Positions 25,099-35,064 are shown, numbered from the stretch's first letter. The stretch: 64,000 nucleotides of DNA from Paraperibacillus esterisolvens (GCF_046237625.1 NZ_CP143545.1:3162001-3226000), one strand, 5' to 3'. The notes: generated by a model not told the origin, from the sequence alone. Made by a program: numbers and translations.

Positions 25099-26811
25099 TT
25101 AATCATTTCTTTTCAGGAACGAAAGCAATTCGTCCGGGTTCTTCGTATTTAAAATAGTGCCCTTTTTGAGCCAGCCCTTCTTTGCATGGGCAACGCCTAT
25201 GTCCATGTCCTCAAGCATGGTGATATTATGTGCATCCGTGTTCACGGCAATTGTCACACCTGCCTGCTGCGCCTTCTTCAAATGCTCGGCAGCAAGATCC
25301 AGGCGGTTAGGATTTGCATTCAGCTCCAGTGCAGTGCCCGTTTCCTTTGCAAGCTGTATCAGCATGTCCATATCAACTTCATAGCCTTTTCTCCGGCCAA
25401 TGACCCTGCCGGTCGGATGGGCTATCAAATCAACATGGGGATTCATCAGCGCCGTTTTCAAGCGCTCCATGATTTTTTCTTTCGGCTGCGAAAAGCTTGA
25501 ATGGATCGAGGCAATGACAAAATCCATTTCCTTCAGGAGCTCATCATCATAATCCAGTGTCCCGTCAGGCAGTATATCCATCTCAATGCCAGAGAGGATC
25601 AATATATCATCATATTTATCATTCAGCGACCGGATGATTTCCTTCTGCTCTCTCAAACGGTCTGCCGTCAAGCCGTTTGCGACCTTCAGGTATTGTGAAT
25701 GGTCGGTGATGGCCATATATTTATATCCTTTTGCCCGGCAGGCTTCCACCATTTCCTCAATGGAATGGCCGCCATCACTCCAGGTGGAGTGCATATGGAG
25801 GTCTCCCTTGATATCCTCACGCGAAACGAGTCCGAAGTCTGAAGAATAATGCTCGACTTCTGTTCCGTCTTCCCGGAGCTCAGGCGGAATGAACGGGAGC
25901 CCGAAATGAGCGTAGAATTCATCCTCGGAACGGAAGGTCAGGACGCCGTCATTTTCGGTCTCCACTCCATATTCGCTGATTTTCTCGCCGCGTTCCTTTG
26001 CAAGCTGCCTCATCCGCACATTATGATCCTTGGATCCGGTGAAGTGGTGCAGGGTTGTAATAAACTCATGCGGTTTGACGAGTCTGAAGTCTGCCGATAC
26101 TTCATAATCATAAGACAGAGTTACAGACACTTTTGTATCGCCAGCCGCAATTATGCTTTTCACCTGAGGAAGAGAGATCAGCTGCTCTCTGACAGACTCT
26201 GGGTTTTCTGTGGCGATGATAAAGTCCAGGTCCTTGATTGTCTCCTTCATCCTGCGAATGCTTCCCGCTCGTGAAAATCTTTCAATATCCTTAAGGTTCA
26301 TCAGTGATGCTTCTACATCATCCGCAATCGATAGCATGAAGGCGAGACCGAGCCGGTCCGGCCGTGTACCGAACTCAGCTATGGCCGCCAGGATCTTCTC
26401 CTCGGTCTTCCTGCCGAAGCCCGCAAGATCCTGGACCCGCTTCTCCTCGCAGGCAGCCTTCAGGTCTTCCATGCTTTCTACATGGAGCTCCTTATACAGC
26501 TTCGCAATTTTCTTGCCGCCCATGCCCGGAAGCTGCAGGAGGGGGATCAGCCCCTTTGGAACCTCTTCCTGAAGTTCAGCCAAAACCGCTGATTCCCCGT
26601 CCCTTATATATTCTTCGATGACAGCGGCTGTTCCCTTCCCGATGCCGGAAAGCGCTGTAAAATCTTCAATCTCCCCAAGACTCCTGTCATCCGCTTCAAG
26701 AGCACCTGCTGCCTTCCTGAACGCGGCCACCTTAAACTGGTTTTCGCCTTTTAATTCCATATATATAGCAATCGTTTCAAGCAAATGAACAATATCCTTT
26801 TTATTAAACAA
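25099..26811 (-). CDS. polX: DNA polymerase/3'-5' exonuclease PolX
   Basis: PolX is a family X polymerase with a PHP exonuclease domain, used in base excision and gap repair. I start at the TTG at 26811, with GGTGAGGTG 6 nt before it, giving 570 residues, the same as B. subtilis PolX. The N-terminal half has the helix-hairpin-helix motifs ALSGIGKGTAAVI and DLAGFGRKTEEKIL and the Asp motif KDLDFIIATE. The PHP domain starts at GDLHMHSTWSDG (about residue 337). It is between cvpA and mutS2. Confidence 0.94.
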   Translation of the reverse strand: MFNKKDIVHLLETIAIYMELKGENQFKVAAFRKAAGALEADDRSLGEIEDFTALSGIGKGTAAVIEEYIRDGESAVLAELQEEVPKGLIPLLQLPGMGGKKIAKLYKELHVESMEDLKAACEEKRVQDLAGFGRKTEEKILAAIAEFGTRPDRLGLAFMLSIADDVEASLMNLKDIERFSRAGSIRRMKETIKDLDFIIATENPESVREQLISLPQVKSIIAAGDTKVSVTLSYDYEVSADFRLVKPHEFITTLHHFTGSKDHNVRMRQLAKERGEKISEYGVETENDGVLTFRSEDEFYAHFGLPFIPPELREDGTEVEHYSSDFGLVSREDIKGDLHMHSTWSDGGHSIEEMVEACRAKGYKYMAITDHSQYLKVANGLTADRLREQKEIIRSLNDKYDDILILSGIEMDILPDGTLDYDDELLKEMDFVIASIHSSFSQPKEKIMERLKTALMNPHVDLIAHPTGRVIGRRKGYEVDMDMLIQLAKETGTALELNANPNRLDLAAEHLKKAQQAGVTIAVNTDAHNITMLEDMDIGVAHAKKGWLKKGTILNTKNPDELLSFLKRND

Positions 26812-26942
26812 ACTCTGCACCTCACCTTTTAGGGGTCTGTCCCCCATTTCCCAGATTATTTCCCATAATTTTAAGATACCGTTTATTTTGGGTCCTAGCA
26901 ACATAAGTGACGCAGGTAACCTTAGGAGGCGGCTCTCACTAA

Positions 26943-26969
26943 AAGAAAAACTTCCCTTGGAAAGAGAAG
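26943..26969 (-). terminator. Possible terminator between cvpA and polX
   Basis: AACTTC and GAAGTT flank an 11-nt loop, followed by TTTTTCTTTT on the minus strand, starting at the cvpA stop. The stem is short, so termination may be partial. Confidence 0.5.
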
Positions 26970-27512
26970 TTACATAGGGATATATTTAAACCATAGATCC
27001 TTCACTGTTTCAGAGAGCAGCGGGGTATTTTTTACGATGGATTCTGCCAGGAAGGAATCATTCATGGGTCCCTGTATGGATTCGACAGGGACAAGGGCAG
27101 CGATATAGAGCAAAATGAACACGATGAGATAAACTTCCAAAATGCCGAGGACTGCGCCGCCCAGACTGTTCAGCTGTTTAAGGATAGGCAGGTGGGCAAT
27201 GAAGTCCAGCATGGATCCGATAAGCTGCCAGACGAGCTTTACCGCAAAGAAGACAATGGCAAAGGCAATGGCATTATAATAGGCTTCGTCCAGGCCGCCG
27301 GATTTGAAGACCAGGTCCATCGAATCTGTATTTCCCACGGATGGAAAAGGGATCCAGAGCTTCAGCTTCGGAGACAAATCATCATAATATATGTAAGCGG
27401 CTATAAAGGCAGCTATGAAGCCCGTCAGGTGGACCAGCTGCAGGATGAATCCTCTTTTCAGCCCGACCAGCAGGCCCATGATAAAGATTACAAGTATAAT
27501 TAAATCAAGCAT
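26970..27512 (-). CDS. yshB: CvpA family membrane protein YshB
   Basis: This protein of 180 residues is a CvpA/colicin V production family member with four predicted membrane helices (about 1-17, 23-44, 80-100, 117-140). I use the ATG at 27512 (MLDLIILVIF). The upstream in-frame start at 27560 would overlap zapA and adds a non-conserved stretch. It follows zapA by 7 bp. The molecular role in bacilli is unknown. Confidence 0.88.
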   Translation of the reverse strand: MLDLIILVIFIMGLLVGLKRGFILQLVHLTGFIAAFIAAYIYYDDLSPKLKLWIPFPSVGNTDSMDLVFKSGGLDEAYYNAIAFAIVFFAVKLVWQLIGSMLDFIAHLPILKQLNSLGGAVLGILEVYLIVFILLYIAALVPVESIQGPMNDSFLAESIVKNTPLLSETVKDLWFKYIPM

Positions 27513-27519
27513 TCTGTTT

Positions 27520-27780
27520 TCAATCCTTTTTTCTTGCAGCAAGCATCTTAAGCTGCTCAAGTTCGTCTTTTACCTTTAAATAATCATGCATAACATTGAC
27601 AGCGGTGAGCACTGCAACCTTGCTGACATCAAGCCTTGGGTTCATTGCATTGATCTCGCGCATTTTATCATCAACCATTGAAGCCACAATCCGAATATGG
27701 CTTGAACTTTCAGCTCCAACAATGGTATATTGCTGTCCATATATATCAACTGTTATTTTTCTCTTATTATGGTCTGACAA
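27520..27780 (-). CDS. zapA: Cell division protein ZapA
   Basis: ZapA binds FtsZ and promotes Z-ring bundling. The 86-residue protein has the globular head (KRKITVDIYGQQYTIVG, residues 6-22) and a C-terminal coiled coil (about 52-84), matching B. subtilis ZapA (85 residues). It opens the operon zapA-yshB-polX-mutS2-yshE and is divergent from rnhC. Confidence 0.95.
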   Translation of the reverse strand: MSDHNKRKITVDIYGQQYTIVGAESSSHIRIVASMVDDKMREINAMNPRLDVSKVAVLTAVNVMHDYLKVKDELEQLKMLAARKKD

Positions 27781-27925
27781 AATGATGCCCCCAATCTCTT
27801 AAAAAATCCTAATCTATATCATACCATGAATTTTTAATCCTTGAAAAGCGGGGACCATTCCTTTTTCTGGCTTTCAGAAGAAAAATGGAGCATCACCTCA
27901 ATCTTGAATAGAAGGAGCACCTAAT

Positions 27926-28873
27926 ATGTCCAATGCAGTATTAGTTTTAGATTCATCTTCCATCCAGAAAATGAAGGCCCACTACTCATCAGCCATCAGT
28001 GATAAAACTCCTCCAGGCGGGCTCTTTTCCGCAAAAGTCCCTGGCTGCTCCATTACAGCTTATAAATCCGGTAAAGTCCTTTTCCAGGGGCCGCGGGCTG
28101 AAGAAGAAGCAGGTGCATGGGGCAGCGCAGCACCAAAAGCCGCCCCGAAGAAAGCGTCATCCGTAAAAAATCATTCCTACTCACCTCCGGCAGATATAGC
28201 AGGAATGTCACTGGTTGGTTCTGACGAGGTGGGGACAGGCGATTTCTTTGGGCCGATGACAGTGGTTGCTGTTTATGCTGCAAGCCGCCACCTCCCGCTT
28301 TTAAAAGAACTGGGTGTCAAAGATTCAAAGAATCTTAAAGATCCGCAGATCATGGAAATTGCGGCACTCATAAAGGAGACTGTGCCCTACAGCCTCCTGG
28401 TCCTCAACAATTCAAAGTATAATGAGCTGCAGGCTGGCGGCATGTCCCAGGGAAAGATGAAGGCACTGCTCCATAATCAGGCTATCAAGAAAGTGCTAGA
28501 GAAAATTGCCCCGGCTGAGCCTGACGGGGTGCTTATTGACCAATTCGCCGAGCCTGGGGTCTTTTTTAATTATCTAAAGGGTTCCCGTCCATTCAAAGCA
28601 AAAAACACCTATCTCAGCACAAAAGCCGAAGGCATCCACCTGAGTGTGGCGGCGGCATCAATCCTTGCACGCTATGCGTTTGTAAAGCACTTTGAACTTC
28701 TCAGCCAAAGCGCTGGCTTCACCCTTCCCAAAGGGGCAGGGCCGGCGGTGGACATTGCCGCAGCCAGGCTGATCCACGAAAAAGGCGAGGCTGCTCTCGG
28801 GCAGTTCACGAAGACCCACTTCGCCAATACTGCAAAGGCAAGGGCGCTTTATCAAAAGAAATACCGTTCTTAA
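27926..28873 (+). CDS. rnhC: Ribonuclease HIII
   Basis: RNase HIII cleaves RNA in RNA/DNA hybrids. The 315-residue protein has the N-terminal TBP-like substrate-binding domain (about 1-80) that distinguishes HIII from HII. The type 2 catalytic domain begins at GSDEVGTGDFFGP (about 96), with the acidic DEVGTGD site, the conserved KDSKNL (about 129), and a further Asp in VLIDQFAEPG (about 201). It is on the plus strand, as in B. subtilis. Confidence 0.96.
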   Translation: MSNAVLVLDSSSIQKMKAHYSSAISDKTPPGGLFSAKVPGCSITAYKSGKVLFQGPRAEEEAGAWGSAAPKAAPKKASSVKNHSYSPPADIAGMSLVGSDEVGTGDFFGPMTVVAVYAASRHLPLLKELGVKDSKNLKDPQIMEIAALIKETVPYSLLVLNNSKYNELQAGGMSQGKMKALLHNQAIKKVLEKIAPAEPDGVLIDQFAEPGVFFNYLKGSRPFKAKNTYLSTKAEGIHLSVAAASILARYAFVKHFELLSQSAGFTLPKGAGPAVDIAAARLIHEKGEAALGQFTKTHFANTAKARALYQKKYRS

Positions 28874-28881
28874 TTAAAAAT

Positions 28882-28920
28882 GAAGCCTGCCGCATATAGC
28901 GCGCAGGCTTCTTCCTTTTT
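28882..28920 (+). terminator. Terminator between convergent rnhC and the ABC transporter gene
   Basis: GAAGCCTGC and GCAGGCTTC flank a loop with TTCCTTTTTATT on the plus strand and A-rich sequence on the other side. It can stop both rnhC and the convergent gene. Confidence 0.85.
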
Positions 28921-30661
28921 ATTCCTGACTCCTATCCGGCACCCTGAGCTGCCTTTCTGCAAACTCACGGTACAGCTCATGCGTTTCAAGGAGCTCGTGA
29001 TGAGTCCCCCTGCCAGTGATCCTTCCCTTTTCAAGAAATATAATCTGATCTGCATCAATGACAGTTGACAGCCGGTGTGCAATCACAAGGGTTGTCCGCC
29101 CTTTCATTAAATTCTGAAGAGCTTCCTGAACCACGATTTCCGACTTGCTGTCAAGGCTTGAGGTTGCTTCATCCAGCATCAGGATCCTCGGATTCCTGAG
29201 GAGCGCCCGGGCTATAGCTATCCTCTGCCGCTGCCCGCCAGACAGCATGATACCCCGCTCACCCACTTCTGTATCATATTGCTTAGGAAGTTCCTCTATA
29301 AAAACATCAGCATAAGCCATCCTGCCCGCCTGCCGCAATTCCTCCTCGGATATCTTTCTATGGACTCCATAGCAGATATTTTCCCTTATCGTACCGGCAT
29401 GCACCGGACTTTCCTGGGAAACATACCCGATCCCGCTCCTCCATGCTTTCAGGGAAATCTCCGATATCGGCTTTTTGCCGATTAGAATTTCGCCCGAATC
29501 TGGCGTATAGAATCTTTCCAGCAGGGAGAATAGTGTCGTTTTTCCGCTGCCGCTCGGACCGACGATGGCTGTGACGGATGATGGATTGACCGTGAAACTC
29601 ACTGCATCCAGGACCTTCCCTCCGGATTGATAGCCGTATGTAACCTCCTTCAGGGTGATGGCCTGGCCTGGCTCTACTTCTTCTGATCCTTTATCCAGTT
29701 CCTCCACATCAAGGGATAAAATACCCATGACCTTCTCCGTCGCCCCAAGTGTTTTCTGGAACTGTGTGAAAAAGGCGGCAATCGATGTGATCGGCATGAT
29801 GATCTGGAATAAGTAAATAAAGAACGCCACCAGTTCACCAGCCGTCATCATCCCCGTTGATACTCTCAGTCCCCCATATCCGATGATCAGCACGAGAATA
29901 ATGATGATCATCGAAGAGATCAAGGGGGACAGAAGTGCCTGAATGACTCCTTCTTTTATCCCAAGGCGGAAAAGTGAATGGATCCCCTGCCTTCCCCGCT
30001 GGTACTCCATCTCTTCCGCATTCGATGCCTTCACAAGACGTATATCCGCAAGGACCCGGGTAAGATTGGCAGAAAAGCCTGCCGTTTCATCCTGAAGGCT
30101 CCTTGAGATTTTCACCATCTTCCTCCCGACCGGGATTAAGATCAGCATGGATAGCGGGATAACAGAAAACATCACCAGAGTCAGCGGCCAGTCCAGGAAG
30201 AATAGGACGATGATTGTCCCGATGATGGAGATGACACCTGATATAAAACCGACCAGATGCTCTGTAATCAAATTTTTGATGATGCCCGTATCATTCGTCA
30301 TCCTGCTGACGGTATCACCCGTCTGATGAGTATCATAATACGGGACCTTTAAAATCAACAGCCTGCCCCACACCCTTTCTCTTAGAGAAGCGATAACATG
30401 CTGCCCGACTCTCGCAAGCATGTAAACAGATATCCCTCCTGCTATCGCCTGGGCAAAAAAAGCCGCTGTGATCCAGCCGATCAGTCCATAATCCAAAGAA
30501 CGTGCAAATCCGTCTATCACCTTGCTAGTGAACAGCGGTATGGAAAGCCCCGCTGCCGTATTTAGCAGGCTGAGAAAAAGGGCTGTGCCAAATAGAAGCC
30601 TCGGCGGCTTTGTTTCTTTTATAAGCCCCAGCAAAAGCTTCCAGCTTGACTCGCGCTTCAT
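28919..30661 (-). CDS. ABC-type multidrug exporter (BmrA-like half transporter)
   Basis: A 580-residue fused exporter subunit: six membrane helices within about 20-300, then a nucleotide-binding domain with Walker A GPSGSGKTT (about 366-374), Q-loop GYVSQESPVH, signature LSGGQRQRIAIARAL (about 469) and Walker B ILMLDEATSSLD (about 489). It should work as a homodimer exporting lipids or drugs. BmrA (YvcC) of B. subtilis is the nearest relative I recognise, but that gene is elsewhere in B. subtilis, so this is an accessory insertion between rnhC and pheT. Substrate is unknown. Confidence 0.9.
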   Translation of the reverse strand: MKRESSWKLLLGLIKETKPPRLLFGTALFLSLLNTAAGLSIPLFTSKVIDGFARSLDYGLIGWITAAFFAQAIAGGISVYMLARVGQHVIASLRERVWGRLLILKVPYYDTHQTGDTVSRMTNDTGIIKNLITEHLVGFISGVISIIGTIIVLFFLDWPLTLVMFSVIPLSMLILIPVGRKMVKISRSLQDETAGFSANLTRVLADIRLVKASNAEEMEYQRGRQGIHSLFRLGIKEGVIQALLSPLISSMIIIILVLIIGYGGLRVSTGMMTAGELVAFFIYLFQIIMPITSIAAFFTQFQKTLGATEKVMGILSLDVEELDKGSEEVEPGQAITLKEVTYGYQSGGKVLDAVSFTVNPSSVTAIVGPSGSGKTTLFSLLERFYTPDSGEILIGKKPISEISLKAWRSGIGYVSQESPVHAGTIRENICYGVHRKISEEELRQAGRMAYADVFIEELPKQYDTEVGERGIMLSGGQRQRIAIARALLRNPRILMLDEATSSLDSKSEIVVQEALQNLMKGRTTLVIAHRLSTVIDADQIIFLEKGRITGRGTHHELLETHELYREFAERQLRVPDRSQE

Positions 30662-31042
30662 ATGGTCCGCCTCCTTGTTTTCTTGATCAATCCCAAATCC
30701 TCAGGAGCCGCCTTTACCAGGCTGATGATTCCCTTTGACGCCCACTCCAGCAGCCAGAAGAATCATCAAAAATTGAAAATCCTGAGTCCCGGCTCTCCCG
30801 ATCACTTTTACTCCGGGTTCTCTTTTTCCTGAGTTTAATTCCCTGTTTTTTCAGCTTTGGATAATACAAATAGGGTCCCCCATAACATGACTTTGATAAA
30901 ATTTCCAGGTTATCCCTTATTTACGAACCAGGGCTGTCCTGGTTTCAATTTCGGACAACAGGAATTTCGCTGGATGAAAACGAAAGCCGGCTCCCCGGAA
31001 ACAGCTGAACTGATCCGAAAAGCCGGCCTTCTAGACTCTTAT
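30662..31042. other. Intergenic region between pheT and the ABC transporter gene
   Basis: This 381-bp stretch holds no ORF I can support. Its pheT-side end contains the pheT terminator, and the rest must contain the promoter of the transporter gene on the minus strand. I see no strong sigma-A match or known operator. Confidence 0.4.
30978..31028 (-). terminator. Terminator of pheST
   Basis: GCCGGCTTTTCGGA and TCCGGGGAGCCGGC pair on the minus strand and are followed by TTTCGTTTTC, 14 bp beyond the pheT stop codon. Confidence 0.7.
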
Positions 31043-33457
31043 TTATGCTCTCAGCACTGCACCAGTCTTGTCTTCGACTGCCTTCAATACTTTTTCATGG
31101 GCGCGGGTTACTTCCTCATCAGTAAGCGTGCGTTCCGGATCCACATATTTCAGCGAGAAGGCAAGGGATTTCTTGCCCTGTTCCATCCGTTCTCCCTCAT
31201 ATAAATCAAAGACAGCTATCTCTTTCAAAAGCCTGCCTCCGGCTGAAGATATCACATCATAGATTGTGCCTGCCGCTACATCTCTATCTACAACAAGGGC
31301 TATATCCCTGGTGATGGACGGGAATCTAGGGATTGCCTGGTATGCAATCGGCGCTGTTTCTGCCGTAAGCAAGGCCTGCAGCGATATTTCAAACACATAC
31401 GTTTCTTTTAAATCCATATCTTTTTGGACCTTCGGATGAATCTGGCCCACAAATCCTATAGTTTCGCCATTCAGCATTATAGCGGCTGTCCGTCCCGGAT
31501 GCATGCCCTCTGCTTCTGCTGCTTCAAAATTGATGGCACTGCCCAGTCCAAGCACTTCAAAGAGACCTTCGAGAATGCCTTTTGCCACATAGAAATCAAC
31601 AGGCTTTTTCTCGCCCTGCCATGGATGAGTTACCCATAGACCGGTCATTGCCCCGGCAAGATGTTCCTTTTCAAGAGGCAGTTCCTCTCCTCCGTTCTTC
31701 TGGAACACAGAGCCAGTTTCATAGATGGCAAGTGATTCGGCCTGTCTGGCTGTATTGTACTTCAGAACTTCAATAAGCTGCGGCACGATGCTCAGGCGGA
31801 GGGTGCTGCGGTCTTCACTCATCGGCATGGCAAGCTTGATTGCTTCACCTTTTTCAAGTGCATATTGGCCTGCTTTCTCTTCTGAGGTCAGAGAATAAGT
31901 CACAGCCTGGTACAGTCCTGCTCCTTCGAGATAACTCTTTGTTTTTCTGCGTTTCAGCTGATAGCTGCTCAGACCGCCGGGAGTTGACTCGGCCACAGGC
32001 AGGGTTTTCGGAAGATGGTCATATCCATAGAGACGCGCAACTTCCTCGATCAAGTCTGCTTCGATGGTGATGTCTCCCCGTCTTGTTGGTACTGTGACAA
32101 TAATCTCATTTCCTTCAGTTTCAGCCTGGAACTGCAGGCGGCTGAAAATATCCATCACCGTATCAAGGACGAGCCCGGTACCCAGCAGTCTGTTTATTGC
32201 CTCAAGGCTGGTTGACACTACAGCCGGTTCTGCCTTCAGGGTATCTGCAATTACCGTTCCACTCAAGACTGTTCCCCCGGCATATTCAGCCATCAGGCTT
32301 GCTGCACGTTCAGCTGCCTTAAGGACACGGGCGGGATCCACGCCTTTTTCATAACGGGAGCTCGCCTCACTCCGAAGATTCTGCCCCTTGGAGCTCTTTC
32401 TGATTACAGGACCAGTAAAATAGGCTGATTCCAGAAGGACGGTAATGGTATCCAAACCAACCTCTGAGTTGGCACCGCCCATGACACCGGCAATTGCAAC
32501 CGGCTTACTGCCGTCTGTGATGACCAGGTTGTCACCATTCAGGGTGCGCTCTGCGTCATCAAGCGTGACAATCTTTTCGCCCTCATGGGCACGCCGTACA
32601 AGGATTTCCTTTGAGCCAATCTTGTCATAGTCGAAAGCATGAAGCGGCTGTCCGTATTCCAGCAGGACAAAATTTGTAATATCCACGATGTTATTATGCG
32701 GCCTGATTCCGCTGTTCATAAGCAGGGTCTGCATCCAGAGAGGAGACGGCCCCACTTTTACATCCTTAATGACCTTTGCCGTGTATAATGGATTATCTTC
32801 TTCTGCATCCACACGGACTGAGATATAGTCCGAAGCCTGTTCGCTTGCGGCAGTGCTGCCAGTTTCAGGCCATTTCACTTCCCTGCCGAGGATGGCGCCG
32901 ACTTCATACGCAACTCCCAGCATACTCATGGCATCAGCCCGGTTTGGGGTAAGACCAAGCTCCAGGATAGAATCGTCCAATCCGAGCTGTGACAGGGCGT
33001 CCTCGCCGACTTCAGCATCAGCCGGGAAGACGAAAATGCCAGTGGAATAATCCTTTGCCACAACCTTGGGCTCGATCCCCAATTCCTGAAGCGAGCAGAT
33101 CATCCCATTGGATTCTTCCCCGCGGAGCTTCGCTTTTTTTATTTTGAAGTTTCCTGGAAGCACGGCCCCGACAGTAGCTACTGCAACCTTCTGCCCCTTG
33201 TCGACATTCGGTGCGCCGCAGATGATCTGTACTGGCTGATCTCCCCCAAGATCCACCTGGCATTTGTTCAGTTTGTCAGCCTGTGGATGCTTTTCCTTCT
33301 CGACCACATGGCCGATGACAACACCTTTAAGTCCTTCGCTCTTCTTTTCGACACCTTCTACTTCAATCCCGCTCTTCGTGATTTTCTCTGCAAGCTCTTC
33401 CGGTGAAATGCCGGACAGATCTACATAATCCTGCAGCCATTTATATGAAACAAACAT
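31043..33457 (-). CDS. pheT: Phenylalanyl-tRNA synthetase beta subunit
   Basis: PheT forms the alpha2-beta2 synthetase with PheS; it binds tRNA and carries the editing site against Tyr-tRNA(Phe). The 804-residue protein has an EMAP-II-like tRNA-binding domain (about 40-155), B3/B4 editing domain (about 210-390), B5 domain (about 405-475) and a C-terminal ferredoxin-fold anticodon-binding domain (about 710-804). It follows pheS by 16 bp and ends in a terminator. Confidence 0.97.
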   Translation of the reverse strand: MFVSYKWLQDYVDLSGISPEELAEKITKSGIEVEGVEKKSEGLKGVVIGHVVEKEKHPQADKLNKCQVDLGGDQPVQIICGAPNVDKGQKVAVATVGAVLPGNFKIKKAKLRGEESNGMICSLQELGIEPKVVAKDYSTGIFVFPADAEVGEDALSQLGLDDSILELGLTPNRADAMSMLGVAYEVGAILGREVKWPETGSTAASEQASDYISVRVDAEEDNPLYTAKVIKDVKVGPSPLWMQTLLMNSGIRPHNNIVDITNFVLLEYGQPLHAFDYDKIGSKEILVRRAHEGEKIVTLDDAERTLNGDNLVITDGSKPVAIAGVMGGANSEVGLDTITVLLESAYFTGPVIRKSSKGQNLRSEASSRYEKGVDPARVLKAAERAASLMAEYAGGTVLSGTVIADTLKAEPAVVSTSLEAINRLLGTGLVLDTVMDIFSRLQFQAETEGNEIIVTVPTRRGDITIEADLIEEVARLYGYDHLPKTLPVAESTPGGLSSYQLKRRKTKSYLEGAGLYQAVTYSLTSEEKAGQYALEKGEAIKLAMPMSEDRSTLRLSIVPQLIEVLKYNTARQAESLAIYETGSVFQKNGGEELPLEKEHLAGAMTGLWVTHPWQGEKKPVDFYVAKGILEGLFEVLGLGSAINFEAAEAEGMHPGRTAAIMLNGETIGFVGQIHPKVQKDMDLKETYVFEISLQALLTAETAPIAYQAIPRFPSITRDIALVVDRDVAAGTIYDVISSAGGRLLKEIAVFDLYEGERMEQGKKSLAFSLKYVDPERTLTDEEVTRAHEKVLKAVEDKTGAVLRA

Positions 33458-33473
33458 GATTCATCCTCCTTCT

Positions 33474-34514
33474 TTAACCTTCATGCTTGAAAAACTGTGA
33501 TAAGAAACGAACATCATTTGTATAGAAATGGCGGATATCATCCACTCCATACTTAAGCATCGCGATACGCTCCGGCCCCATTCCGAACGCGAACCCTGTA
33601 TATTTTTTAGAATCAAAGCCGGCCATTTCCAATACATTCGGGTGAACCATGCCTGCTCCCAGGATCTCAATCCAGCCAGTTCCCTTACAGACACTGCAGC
33701 CTTTTCCGCCGCAGACTTTGCAGGAAATATCCATTTCCACAGAAGGCTCTGTGAAAGGGAAGAAGCTTGGACGCAGCCTGATTTCGCGGTCTTCTCCGAA
33801 CATTTTTTTCGCGAACACATCAAGCGTGCCTTTTAAATCGCTCATCCTGATGTTCTCATCCACTACAAGTCCTTCAATCTGCATAAATTGATGGGAATGG
33901 GTAGCATCGTCATTATCCCGGCGGTATACCTTTCCGGGGCAGATAATTTTAACCGGACCGCGGCCTTCATGCTTCTCCATCGTCCTTGCCTGCACAGGTG
34001 AAGTGTGGGTGCGGAGCAGGATTTCTTCTGTAATATAAAAAGAGTCCTGCATATCCCGCGCCGGATGTCCCTTTGGTAGATTCAGCGCTTCAAAGTTATA
34101 ATAATCCTTCTCGACCTCGGGACCTTCGGCAACCTGGTAGCCCATTCCGATGAAAAGATCTTCAATTTCTTCTACTACCATTGTAAGCGGATGCCGGCTG
34201 CCCTGTTTAACCGGCCTTCCCGGCAGGGTTACATCAATTTTCTCTGCAGCCAGCTTTTCAGAAATGGCCGCTTCCTCCAGCTGCGCCTGTTTTTGTTCGA
34301 TGCCGGCTGCGATGGCTTCTCTCACATCGTTTGCTAGAGCCCCGATGACTGGACGCTCTTCGGCAGAAAGCTTGCCCATCCCGCGCAGCACTTCAGTAAT
34401 CGGCCCTTTTTTGCCAAGATATGAAACCCTTACTTCATTCAATTCCTTTAGGCCCTGTGCTTCCGCCGCTTTTTGAAGCGCTTCAGCCTGGAGTTCCTGC
34501 AGTCTTTCCTTCAT
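33474..34514 (-). CDS. pheS: Phenylalanyl-tRNA synthetase alpha subunit
   Basis: PheS is the catalytic subunit that attaches phenylalanine to tRNA(Phe). The 346-residue class II protein has an N-terminal coiled coil (about 1-90), motif 1 around GSRHPLTMVVEEIEDLFIGMG, motif 2 around CPGKVYRRDNDDATHSHQFMQIEG (about 203-226) and motif 3 GFAFGMGPERIAMLKYG (about 309-325). The leader contains a T-box with a Phe specifier codon, so expression rises when tRNA(Phe) is uncharged. Confidence 0.98.
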   Translation of the reverse strand: MKERLQELQAEALQKAAEAQGLKELNEVRVSYLGKKGPITEVLRGMGKLSAEERPVIGALANDVREAIAAGIEQKQAQLEEAAISEKLAAEKIDVTLPGRPVKQGSRHPLTMVVEEIEDLFIGMGYQVAEGPEVEKDYYNFEALNLPKGHPARDMQDSFYITEEILLRTHTSPVQARTMEKHEGRGPVKIICPGKVYRRDNDDATHSHQFMQIEGLVVDENIRMSDLKGTLDVFAKKMFGEDREIRLRPSFFPFTEPSVEMDISCKVCGGKGCSVCKGTGWIEILGAGMVHPNVLEMAGFDSKKYTGFAFGMGPERIAMLKYGVDDIRHFYTNDVRFLSQFFKHEG

Positions 34515-34559
34515 TTTTTAAATCCTCCTTATCGTTATAGAGCTAAGAAAAGAAAACAA

Positions 34560-34800
34560 AAAGCCCCGTCCCCAAAAAAGGGACGAGGCATTGATTCGCG
34601 GTACCACCCTTGTTAACGCTAAAACTTTCAGCGCTCACTCAATTAGGATAACGGCTATGGCCGGGTGCATCTTTACACAGATTCTGTGGTCCCGATGCCG
34701 ACTCAAGAGGTGAACTTCACACGAGCCATCCTTTGAAAATGCTCTCAGTCCAGGCATTTTCTCCCTTAAAAGGAATCCGCAAGCGCTACTCTTCTCTATC
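34560..34800 (-). promoter_or_regulatory. T-box leader of pheST (Phe specifier)
   Basis: The minus-strand leader contains the T-box AAGGGTGGTACCGCG, followed by a terminator (GCCTCGTCCC/GGGACGGGGC, about 34562-34590). Stem I near the 5' end includes GTGAAGTTCACC, in which TTC would be the specifier codon. Uncharged tRNA(Phe) should stabilise the antiterminator and let transcription reach pheST. Confidence 0.92.
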
Positions 34801-34830
34801 ATTGTCTTTTCTTATTAAAATTTATTACTT

Positions 34831-34859
34831 ATTATAATATAACCCAACAGACGTTTCAA
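34831..34859 (-). promoter_or_regulatory. Sigma-A promoter of pheST
   Basis: TTGAAA (34854-34859) and TATAAT (34831-34836) are separated by 17 bp on the minus strand, a near-consensus vegetative promoter just upstream of the T-box. Confidence 0.75.
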
Positions 34860-34869
34860 ATTTAATTTT

Positions 34870-35035
34870 TACAGAAGTCTGTTTCCGGTTTATTAAAGAT
34901 TTACGCTACAGGCACCCCGCCTGCGCTGGGCGGGCGGTGTCCCACCTCGTCTTAGCCTGAGGGGTCTCACCTTTCAGCCGAATAACCCTATACAATTTAA
35001 TCATCTTGTAAAACTCATTTAGAAAAGTGCATTAT
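34870..35035. repeat. Diverged MITE-like repeat (copy E)
   Basis: The gap between ysgA and the pheS promoter holds TTTACGCTACAGGCACC, a GC-rich palindromic part with GGCGGGCGGTG and GAGGGGTCTCACC, and the tail AAAACTCATTTAGAAAAG. These match outer modules of the repeats at 6215-6668 and 16165-16582. It lacks a clear left end. Confidence 0.5.
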
Positions 35036-35064
35036 AGAATATGCAGCGGCAAGTCTGCCTGCTG

